Source: Bacteroidota bacterium (GTDB lineage Bacteria > Bacteroidota > Bacteroidia > Bacteroidales > UBA5342). From it: a stretch of 51,412 nt of DNA. The stretch spans positions 1-51,412 of the forward strand of contig QKHT01000089.1 of the NCBI GenBank assembly GCA_003249935.1, in the 5' to 3' direction. The position numbers and the translations under genes were made by a program. The notes under the pieces are model-generated. The model had not been told where the DNA came from and did not search any database. It saw nothing but the letters and a program-made list of their open reading frames with translations. Numbering within the stretch: position 1 is the stretch's first letter; each line of letters starts with the position of its first letter. This document shows positions 17,968 through 25,218 of this stretch, piece after piece.

Positions 17968-18330
17968 TTATTTTTCCGATTCGTTTTGCCCGGTACACTT
18001 TTTAAAGCAACACAAAATCTGTTTCAGATATTCAACGTTTAAGCCATAATAATTGTTCTTTCCTTCCCGCTCACAAGTAAGTATGTTCTTACTTTTCATA
18101 AGAATGAGATGGTGTGAAACGGGTGGCTGATCCAAATTTAATGCCTGAAAGATTTCAGTAACCGTTTTAGAACTTCCATCCTCAAGCAATGCCAGAATGG
18201 CGATACGCACAGGGTGAGCCATTACTTTAAGCGCATCGGCCACACGCTCTATTTCCTTGTAATCAAGGCCATTTAAGGTCTCCTCAATCTCCATCGGAAT
18301 ATGTTTTACTGCAATGATACTATTCTGCAT
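17968..18330 (-). CDS. ArsR-family winged-helix regulator
   Basis: 120 aa. A helix-turn-helix core (about 25-100) carries MAHPVRIAILALLE and the recognition region NLDQPPVSHHLILMKSKNIL. The classic ArsR metal motif in helix 3 (ELCVCDL) is absent. A cysteine group near the C-terminus (ILCCFKKC) is the only candidate ligand or redox set. The gene leads a two-gene operon with queD. A palindrome overlaps its likely -7 box, which suggests autorepression. The inducer is unknown. Confidence 0.87.
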   Translation of the reverse strand: MQNSIIAVKHIPMEIEETLNGLDYKEIERVADALKVMAHPVRIAILALLEDGSSKTVTEIFQALNLDQPPVSHHLILMKSKNILTCEREGKNNYYGLNVEYLKQILCCFKKCTGQNESEK

Positions 18331-18339
18331 GCCAATTTA

Positions 18340-18360
18340 TTGCATTGTTTTGCAAAGATA
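18340..18360 (-). promoter_or_regulatory. Candidate operator overlapping the arsR-queD promoter
   Basis: The palindrome TTGCATTGTTTTGCAA (18340-18355, arms TTGCA/TGCAA) overlaps a minus-strand TATCTTTG box (18353-18360). A repressor on this palindrome would block transcription of the arsR-queD pair. The role is inferred. Confidence 0.5.
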
Positions 18361-18439
18361 CAAATATTTAATTAGTTTCATAAATAACTATTTTTGTAGA
18401 ATAAAATTGAACAGGACAACGATTAAAACGTTTTTTTTC

Positions 18440-18447
18440 TACCTTTG
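18440..18447 (+). promoter_or_regulatory. -7 box of the polyprenyl synthase gene
   Basis: TACCTTTG matches TAnnTTTG and lies 27 bp before the ATG at 18475. A second match, TATTTTTG at 18389-18396, could be an alternative start. Neither has a perfect -33 TTTG. Confidence 0.5.
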
Positions 18448-18474
18448 GGCATTCCAAGAGCATCAAAAAAGGGC

Positions 18475-19455
18475 ATGAGTTTTCTTGAAGATATTAAGAT
18501 ACAAGTAGGAGACTATCTGGTTACATACGATACGATATTCAAATCATCACTCGAATCATCGTATCCGTTCATCGAAAAAGTATCCGATCATTTAATGCAA
18601 AATAGAGGTAAGCAAATAAGACCTTTGCTGGTTTTTATATGTGCTTCGATGATTGGGAAATTGAACCGACATACGGTGGAGGCGGCCGTAGCACTCGAGC
18701 TATTACACAATGCCACACTTTTGCACGACGATGTGGTAGATGCTACTTACGAACGTCGTGGAAAACAAGCACTTAATGCCGTATTAGGAAATAAAATTGC
18801 TGTACTTTCGGGCGATTTTGTTCTCTCCCGCAGTCTGAGTTTGTCAATTTCGATTGGCGATTTCAGAATAATGAATGTAATTGCCGAACTTGGTGCGGCA
18901 TTGGCCCAGGGAGAAATTCTTCAGCTCGAAAAATCAAAATCGCTGGATATTGACATGGACGTTTATTTTGATGTAATAGACAAAAAAACGGCAATACTCT
19001 TTAGCTCCTGTGCCCAGGCAGCGGCAATTACCGTTGGAGCAACAGACAATGATATCGAAAAAATTAAAGAGATTGGTCTTTTAATAGGGCGCGCATTTCA
19101 GATAAAAGACGATATTTTTGATTTCTCTCCTGCATTGGCACAGCTTATTGGAAAACCTGTTGGTAATGATGTTAAAGAAAAAAAGATTACATTACCTTTA
19201 CTTTTAGCTTTTAAAAACAGTAACGCCACCGAAGTTGAGGCGATAAAATTACTACTTAAAAAAGATGTGCTTTCTGAAAAGGATATTTCAGCAATTATTG
19301 CGTTTGCTGACTCCAATAATGGAATTGAAGATTCGTTGGACATCATGTCGTCGATACTCGACAAAGCGGTAACAATAACCAATACTTTTGGCAACTCGCT
19401 TGCAAAAACCCAGCTTTTGGGATTAATTGCCTTTCTTAAAGACAGGAAATCATAA
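18475..19455 (+). CDS. Trans-polyprenyl diphosphate synthase
   Basis: 326 aa from the ATG at 18475 (MSFLEDIKIQ); a TTG 30 bp upstream lies inside the -7 box and is excluded. It elongates prenyl diphosphates with isopentenyl diphosphate. The first Asp-rich motif is DDVVD at 85-89, after LLHNATLLH; the second is in QIKDDIFDF. Similarity to long-chain synthases and the genome type suggest the side chain of menaquinone, but product length cannot be read reliably here. It is monocistronic and followed by a terminator. Confidence 0.92.
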   Translation: MSFLEDIKIQVGDYLVTYDTIFKSSLESSYPFIEKVSDHLMQNRGKQIRPLLVFICASMIGKLNRHTVEAAVALELLHNATLLHDDVVDATYERRGKQALNAVLGNKIAVLSGDFVLSRSLSLSISIGDFRIMNVIAELGAALAQGEILQLEKSKSLDIDMDVYFDVIDKKTAILFSSCAQAAAITVGATDNDIEKIKEIGLLIGRAFQIKDDIFDFSPALAQLIGKPVGNDVKEKKITLPLLLAFKNSNATEVEAIKLLLKKDVLSEKDISAIIAFADSNNGIEDSLDIMSSILDKAVTITNTFGNSLAKTQLLGLIAFLKDRKS

Positions 19456-19478
19456 CAAATACTTAATACAAAAAATAT

Positions 19479-19504
19479 GGCGGCCAAATGGTCGCTTTTT
19501 TTTT
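19479..19504 (+). terminator. Terminator of the polyprenyl synthase gene
   Basis: The short GC stem GCGGCC / GGTCGC (one G-U pair) with loop AAAT is followed directly by nine T. Confidence 0.85.
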
Positions 19505-19588
19505 ATTTTCATATTGTAATTTTATTGTTAATTTATTTGGACTGTAATTAATAATTACTTAACTTTACCATATTAAAATTACAACAAA

Positions 19589-20866
19589 ATGAAAGCAATT
19601 AATTGGCTATTATTCACAACATTGTTTGCAGCAATGGGTTGCTCACAGGAGAGTATTTACGAAAAAAAGACAAATGAAACCTATGCCGACATCATTAATA
19701 ACACAGATATACTTAACACTAAAGTTACTTTAATTAATTCACCGCTTCAACTCACGGAGGTTCAACCAAAAAATAGCATTATGTCTAAATCGCTTAAGGT
19801 TGCACCACAATATTCTCTCATTGCACAAATAAAATCGCCAACATACCATGGTCGTTTGCTGAGTGCATCGTGTGTTAAATTAGTTTCACACGGTAACCTT
19901 CGCATTGCATTTGTTACATACAACCTACAGGGTGCCGAATATAGTGGTGCACTTCAGGTGGTGGATGCCTCAAATGCGGTTCAGCCAATAATAAAATACG
20001 AAATGTATTTTGGTGGTGTAGATATTAACACCATTGAAATATCGGAAAGTGGTGATCTGATATGGCTTGGTGGCTCATCGCAAAAAAAGGGTGCAGTAAT
20101 CATTCCTCTTGCAATTAATGAAACCGGCGTACCCATCGCCACCAACGTGCAGGGTTCTGCAACTTATTCGGCTATTACCATTGGTGAATCTGTGGCCTCG
20201 GTTAATGGTATTTCGGCCGGTGCCGATTGGTTGTATGTAACTGCCGGTAAAACAAATGGCGGAATATGGGCTGTAAACTATAAAAAAAACTACACTACCG
20301 ATGGCAACGACCATTTTGAAAGTGCAAAATGCGGCGCCATCAATGGCACGAAGTCAGGAAGCATTTTTGCAGCGGTTGAAGGTGGCCAAGAGGCCAAACT
20401 GCATGTATATTCTGTGGGGAATATAAATGAGGATTTGATTCCGGTAATTCAATTAGGTTCTATTTACCACCAAAATGTAGACGAAGCGGACAAATATGCC
20501 GGAAAAGTCACTGCTACCTTCGAACAGAATGGCAAGATTTGTTATATATCGATGGGAGCGAATGGTGTTGTTGCTGTGAATGTAGAATCGGGCGAAATTG
20601 TGGGACAAACGGAAAAGGGATTTCTAAAAAAGGGAAATACCAATGCCGTTTCTTTGGACGATAATTATATTTATTGTGCAAATGGGGCAGATGGATTAAC
20701 ATTAGCAAAGTCTATTACCGGAAAAGAAAAGAATGAAATAATTTATCCTTTGTATGTTTGGGACGACCATTTAACCAATGCATCGGCCAATTTTGTGGTT
20801 TCGGACAACAAACTGATTTTTGTAGCCAAGGGGGCCAATGGTGGCTTGGCAATTATAGGCAAATAA
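19589..20866 (+). CDS. Exported lipoprotein, probable beta-propeller
   Basis: 425 aa with a lipoprotein signal ending at Cys18 (AAMGCS). After a low-complexity linker (about 20-75) the protein shows repeating beta-rich blocks, such as ALQVVDASNAVQP, YCANGADGLTLAK and VAKGANGGLAIIG, that resemble LVIVD-type propeller repeats. It is likely anchored in the outer or inner membrane and may bind a partner or polysaccharide. I do not recognise a specific function. No neighbour on the same strand suggests one. Confidence 0.65.
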   Translation: MKAINWLLFTTLFAAMGCSQESIYEKKTNETYADIINNTDILNTKVTLINSPLQLTEVQPKNSIMSKSLKVAPQYSLIAQIKSPTYHGRLLSASCVKLVSHGNLRIAFVTYNLQGAEYSGALQVVDASNAVQPIIKYEMYFGGVDINTIEISESGDLIWLGGSSQKKGAVIIPLAINETGVPIATNVQGSATYSAITIGESVASVNGISAGADWLYVTAGKTNGGIWAVNYKKNYTTDGNDHFESAKCGAINGTKSGSIFAAVEGGQEAKLHVYSVGNINEDLIPVIQLGSIYHQNVDEADKYAGKVTATFEQNGKICYISMGANGVVAVNVESGEIVGQTEKGFLKKGNTNAVSLDDNYIYCANGADGLTLAKSITGKEKNEIIYPLYVWDDHLTNASANFVVSDNKLIFVAKGANGGLAIIGK

Positions 20867-20867
20867 G

Positions 20868-20895
20868 AAATAAGCGGGATGATTCCCGCTTATTT
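20868..20895. terminator. Bidirectional terminator, lipoprotein / GH27
   Basis: The palindrome AAATAAGCGGGA / TCCCGCTTATTT with loop TGAT spans the short gap between two convergent stop codons and ends on the GH27 stop. Confidence 0.9.
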
Positions 20896-22088
20896 TATTT
20901 TGTTTCGTAAAGTCTTACCATTAAAACACCATGAGGAGCAATAATTTGACTCATGTTTTGTTTTGTAGTACCAATCACTTTATGCTGCCACAAATCGCGT
21001 ATGGCGTACTCCTTTTTGCGGATATTGATATCGCGTGCAAAATACATTGTATTTTTGAGCCAATCGTAATTTAATTTCCATTCCGTTTCACCCCGGTTCA
21101 TAAAACAAATCGCTATTTCACCATTATTAAGTGGTTTAGCCCAAATTTCATGGTCGCCCATATCCATAAATCTTATGGCTTGTTTTCCCAAACTGTCCTG
21201 ATTTACAGCAATAACATCTGCATTGGTAAGTATATCGCGGGTTTCTTTATCCATATTACGAATATCATTACCCGCCATCAGTGGTGCAGCCATCATGCTC
21301 CACATTGAAAAATGCGTTTTGTATTCGTCTGATGTCATTCCACCATTTCCAATTTCGAGCATATCGGGATCGTTCCAATGACCCGGACCGGCATACTTAT
21401 ACAAATCGGCCTGTAAATCAATAATGTTCAGCACGCCTACACCGCCCCAATCAAACAGACAATTATAGCAATCGCGTATATCGGCCGTTGTTCTCCACAA
21501 ATTTCCGATACCTTTTCCCCAAAGCCATGGTTTCGATTCGCCCCACTCACAAATACTGAATACAATGGGTCGTTTAACACTTTTAAGTGCATCGCTCATG
21601 GTTTTATAAGCGGCTTCTGCCTTTTGTCCCTCATCATAGCACCAGTCGAATTTAAGATAATCGACTCCCCAGGCTGCATATTGCATTGCATCCTGAAATT
21701 GGTATCCACGACTACCGGGTCGTCCCTGACAGGTTTTTGAACCGGCACAGGAGTAAATACCAAATTTAAGTCCAATGCTGTGAATGTAATCGGCCAGGTA
21801 TTTAATGCCATGTGGGAATCTTTTGGCATCGGCCAATATATTACCGGCACTATCTCGACCAACCTGCCAGCAATCGTCTATCACTACATACTCGTAACCG
21901 GCCTTAGCCATTCCGGCTTTTACAATGGCATCGGCCATGCCCATTATAAGCTCTTCGCTTACATTACAACCGAATTTGTTCCAACTATTCCAACCCATAG
22001 GAGGAGTAAGTGCAAGATTATTAATATCGCCACCCCGGGCAAAAGCAGATATCGAAAATAATAGAATGAGATTGAGAAGTGTTTTCAT
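20895..22088 (-). CDS. GH27 alpha-galactosidase
   Basis: 397 aa with a cleavable signal peptide (MKTLLNLILLFSISAFARG). It hydrolyses terminal alpha-galactosides with retention. The family hallmarks are complete: LTPPMGWNSWNKFGC near 27-41, VVIDDCWQ near 68-75, nucleophile Asp148 in YLKFDWC, and acid/base Asp203 in WRTTADIRD. The conserved PGHWNDPDMLEIGNGGM segment and a beta-sandwich C-terminus follow. It is closer to the classical eukaryote-like and plant-like GH27 enzymes than the lipoprotein at 3691. It is probably periplasmic. Confidence 0.94.
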   Translation of the reverse strand: MKTLLNLILLFSISAFARGGDINNLALTPPMGWNSWNKFGCNVSEELIMGMADAIVKAGMAKAGYEYVVIDDCWQVGRDSAGNILADAKRFPHGIKYLADYIHSIGLKFGIYSCAGSKTCQGRPGSRGYQFQDAMQYAAWGVDYLKFDWCYDEGQKAEAAYKTMSDALKSVKRPIVFSICEWGESKPWLWGKGIGNLWRTTADIRDCYNCLFDWGGVGVLNIIDLQADLYKYAGPGHWNDPDMLEIGNGGMTSDEYKTHFSMWSMMAAPLMAGNDIRNMDKETRDILTNADVIAVNQDSLGKQAIRFMDMGDHEIWAKPLNNGEIAICFMNRGETEWKLNYDWLKNTMYFARDINIRKKEYAIRDLWQHKVIGTTKQNMSQIIAPHGVLMVRLYETK

Positions 22089-22130
22089 AAAATATAATTT
22101 TGAGCCAAATTAGTCATTTTAAGGCATAAA

Positions 22131-22164
22131 AAAAATGTCTTCCGGAAATCCGGAAGACATTTTT
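22131..22164. terminator. Terminator of the RRM gene
   Basis: A 16-bp stem (AAAAATGTCTTCCGGA / TCCGGAAGACATTTTT) lies 18 bp downstream of the RRM gene on the minus strand and has A/T flanks on both sides. Confidence 0.9.
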
Positions 22165-22182
22165 ATTTGTTTCATGAGCTGA

Positions 22183-22569
22183 TTAGTAACGTCTTGAACC
22201 ACGGTCACCATAACCGCCGTCTCTGCTACCGCCACGGCTTCCGCCGCCGCCACCGCCACGGTTGAAACCACCGCCGCCGCCACGGTTGAAACCACCGCCA
22301 CCACGGCTGTCACGTGAACCGCCTTCGGTACGTGGACGAGCTTCTGATACAGCAATTTCTTTTCCGTCAAATTGAGCACCATTGAGTTCTTCGATAGCTC
22401 TTTTAGCTTCTTCTTCACTTTCCATTTCAACAAAACCGAATCCTTTTGAGCGGCCAGTGAATTTGTCTTTGATAACTACAGCCGATTTAACTTGGCCATA
22501 CTCTTCGAAAATCTGCGATAAATCTTCGTTCTCAACTTTAAAACTAAGATTTGCAATAAAAATGTTCAT
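22183..22569 (-). CDS. Glycine-rich RNA-binding protein (RRM)
   Basis: 128 aa. A single RRM (about 1-80) has RNP2 IFIANL and RNP1 KGFGFVEM. The C-terminal tail (about 85-128) is rich in Gly, Arg and Ser and includes an 8-residue repeat (GFNRGGGG) encoded by a 24-bp tandem DNA repeat at 22255-22299. Proteins of this layout are RNA chaperones, often cold-induced. It has a strong promoter and a leader of about 130 nt, which fits post-transcriptional control. It is monocistronic. Confidence 0.95.
   Translation of the reverse strand: MNIFIANLSFKVENEDLSQIFEEYGQVKSAVVIKDKFTGRSKGFGFVEMESEEEAKRAIEELNGAQFDGKEIAVSEARPRTEGGSRDSRGGGGFNRGGGGGFNRGGGGGGSRGGSRDGGYGDRGSRRY
22255..22299. repeat. 24-bp tandem repeat inside the RRM gene
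   Basis: The 21-bp unit that starts GCCACGGTTGAAACCACC occurs at 22255-22275 and again at 22279-22299, a period of 24 bp or 8 codons. It keeps the reading frame, so copy number could vary without breaking the gene. Confidence 0.8.
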
Positions 22570-22701
22570 AATAACTTAACTGTGTTAAAAAATAAATTGG
22601 CTGAGTTTTAAGACGGAAGACTAATAAGAGTATTTATTCGTAAATAAACATTTCTAAAATGTAGGATTCGTATTCTGAACTCAATCCGTTAATTGACGAG
22701 A

Positions 22702-22733
22702 CAAATGTAAATCTATTTTTAATAGCAAACAAA
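22702..22733 (-). promoter_or_regulatory. Promoter of the RRM gene
   Basis: On the minus strand, TTTG (22733-22730) and TACATTTG (22709-22702) are 20 nt apart, a perfect match to the Bacteroidota promoter. Transcription would start near 22698, leaving a leader of about 130 nt. The AT-rich DNA from 22734 to 22971 shows nothing else that I can support. Confidence 0.85.
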
Positions 22734-22971
22734 CTTAATTAATTAATTAGTAATCAAATTAAAAGAATTATTACGAAATCGAGATAAAGCATTGTCAGCC
22801 AATTTAAATAGAGCACTAATTTTCAAGTTATTAACAAAATATACACCGAAACTTACCTCGCACATTCCAACCGTAAATGCGACTATATTTAACAAAATAT
22901 TTCGATCCAATGTGGTACTTATCCAAATATTGCGAGATGCCAAAACTATAAATTTAATTGATTTTACTGTT

Positions 22972-25203
22972 TTAACGATTCCATTCCGGGATTGATTCGC
23001 CCTTTAAAGTTCTTAAAAAGAAGTCGATTCGCTTTCTTTTTCCATAATCGCCACCCATCGTATGGTTTGAGCCGGGAATAACAACCAGTTCGAATTCTTT
23101 TTTAGCGCGAATCAATGCATTGGCCACCTGCATGGTACTTGCGGGATCTACATTATCGTCGACCTCGCCGACCAATAACATCAGTTTCCCTTGCAATTTT
23201 TCGGCGTTCACTACATTCGAACACTCCTCGTAGGCTTTGCCCACGGGATATCCCATCCATTGTTCATTCCACCATATTTTGTCCATCCGGTTATCGTGGC
23301 AACCACAAGCCGAATAGCAGGATTTGTAAAAATCACCATGGAAAAGCATGGCAGCCAGTGCATTTTGGCCTCCGGCCGAACAGCCATAAATCCCAACACG
23401 TGCAGTATCTATCTCGGGATATTTTTCGGCAGCAGCTTTTATCCACTTAATCCTGTCGGGAAAGCCGGCATCCTTTAGGTTCTTCCAACACACATCATGA
23501 AAAGCCTTTGAACGGTTAGAGGTGCCCATTCCATCTATTTGTACTACAATAAAACCCATTTCGGCCATATCCGTAAGATACCGCTGTACGGGACTATAGG
23601 ATTTGGGCACGAACGATCCATGCGGTCCTGCGTAAATATACTCTATTACAGGGTATTGCTTCGACGCATCGAAGTCCGATGGCCGCACAATTACACCCCA
23701 GATGTCGGTAACCCCATCACGCCCCTTTGCTGTAAACACTTCGGGCATTTTTATTCCCTTGGCATCAAAAGCCGAAGCATCGGTACTTTCGAGCACTACC
23801 CCTTTAGCCTCCGGTTCAACCCCAATACTTACCGTTACTGTCGGTAAATCTACACGCGAGTAGCTATCAATCAAATATTTATAATCGGGGCTGAACCATG
23901 CTGTATGGTTCGCATTACCGGGCGTAAGGTCGCGCAATCCGGTGCCATCGAGGTTCACCTTATAATAGTGAATAAAATAGGGATCTTCGCCAATGTTCTT
24001 TCCCGAACCTTTAAAAATCATCCAACGCTCCTTATCATTTACTTCTACAATGCCCCGAACCACCCAATTGCCTTGAGTAATAGGATTTTTCACATTGCCG
24101 GTTTTCGCATCAATCAAATAAAAATGGTTATATCCACTACGTTCAGACGACCAAACGATATCACTTCCATCATTTAAATCGTATCTAAATTTTTTACCGC
24201 TGTAATCAATAAAGGTAGAACTAATTTCATCTATTAACACTTTTGTGATTCCCGTTTCGGCATTGACACTCACCACCTGGTAGCGTTGGTGCCCCCGTTG
24301 GTTAAACTCAAAGGTAAAGGCAGCATTGTCTTTTCGCCACACGATATTGGTGATATCAAACTGATTTTCGAACAATTGAGTATCAACTGTAATTTGCTTA
24401 TTATGAACCACATCAAACAACGACGGGCGCTTAACAGGCAAGGCATCGCCAGGTTTTAAATATTCGCGTTTTTGCAATTTTGGTTGAACCTGCCCACTGG
24501 GGCTCGACTCTATAAACCAAATATAATGTTTGGTATTTAACCTTATCTTATTGGTTACAAACTTTTTACCATCGGGCGACCATTTAATCTGAGAACTATA
24601 TCCATCTCCGGCCGATCCATCAAACGAAAGCTGTGTCTCATTCTTCCCCGATTTATCTTTTACCCAAACATTGTATTCCCTAATGTATGCCAACTTTTGG
24701 CCATCGGGCGATGGGACCATGCGGCTGCTATCCTCCTCATCCGATTCGGCCCAGTACTTTGCCGGTGCAGATTTATCTTTTACTTTTTCACCCTTCTTAA
24801 GGTCCGAACCGATTAGTTTAAAGGCCCAATGGTATCCTCTAAATACAAAATCCACTTGCTTCAATCCGCTATCAACCTCAACCGACGTAATGGCAAGATT
24901 GAAAGGAGATACCGACTCATTCATTTCCTTTGAAAGAAGACGAGCCAGCTTGTTGGTGTCGAACATTAACGACTTTTGGGCTTTTTTTGCCTGCCACAAA
25001 TAATACACAGTACCCGATGGTGTATTTACAGAATACATACAGGTGGAGTTGTTAATCCATTTTGGTGCTACATTATTGTAATACACCAGTTTCCTGAAAT
25101 TTTCGATGGTATCATTCCGTTCGTAAAGTGCCTTTAGCGAGGCTTTCTGACCATTAACCAATGCTGTTGAGGTTATTAAAACAGCAATTAATAATTGTTT
25201 CAT
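22972..25203 (-). CDS. Exported S9 family (DPP IV-like) peptidase
   Basis: 743 aa with a signal peptide (MKQLLIAVLITSTALVNG). The N-terminal two thirds form a DPPIV_N beta-propeller with WD-like repeats (WSPDGKKF, VPSPDGQKLAY). The C-terminal alpha/beta-hydrolase domain has the triad Ser609 in YGCSAGGQ, Asp near 683 in GEVDDNVDP, and His714 in GSNHTMGG. Classical DPP IV carries a Glu-Glu motif in the propeller that reads the free N-terminus; I cannot find it here, so strict X-Pro dipeptide release is not assured. It starts 15 bp after the glycyl radical enzyme gene and is the last gene of that operon. Confidence 0.9.
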   Translation of the reverse strand: MKQLLIAVLITSTALVNGQKASLKALYERNDTIENFRKLVYYNNVAPKWINNSTCMYSVNTPSGTVYYLWQAKKAQKSLMFDTNKLARLLSKEMNESVSPFNLAITSVEVDSGLKQVDFVFRGYHWAFKLIGSDLKKGEKVKDKSAPAKYWAESDEEDSSRMVPSPDGQKLAYIREYNVWVKDKSGKNETQLSFDGSAGDGYSSQIKWSPDGKKFVTNKIRLNTKHYIWFIESSPSGQVQPKLQKREYLKPGDALPVKRPSLFDVVHNKQITVDTQLFENQFDITNIVWRKDNAAFTFEFNQRGHQRYQVVSVNAETGITKVLIDEISSTFIDYSGKKFRYDLNDGSDIVWSSERSGYNHFYLIDAKTGNVKNPITQGNWVVRGIVEVNDKERWMIFKGSGKNIGEDPYFIHYYKVNLDGTGLRDLTPGNANHTAWFSPDYKYLIDSYSRVDLPTVTVSIGVEPEAKGVVLESTDASAFDAKGIKMPEVFTAKGRDGVTDIWGVIVRPSDFDASKQYPVIEYIYAGPHGSFVPKSYSPVQRYLTDMAEMGFIVVQIDGMGTSNRSKAFHDVCWKNLKDAGFPDRIKWIKAAAEKYPEIDTARVGIYGCSAGGQNALAAMLFHGDFYKSCYSACGCHDNRMDKIWWNEQWMGYPVGKAYEECSNVVNAEKLQGKLMLLVGEVDDNVDPASTMQVANALIRAKKEFELVVIPGSNHTMGGDYGKRKRIDFFLRTLKGESIPEWNR

Positions 25204-25218
25204 CTGATTTTAAATAAA

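Noticed and set aside
22119-22433. 104-codon frame antisense-like in a different frame of the RRM gene, rich in Val and Ala
   Set aside because: It is a shadow of the Gly-rich codons of the RRM gene and overlaps its terminator.
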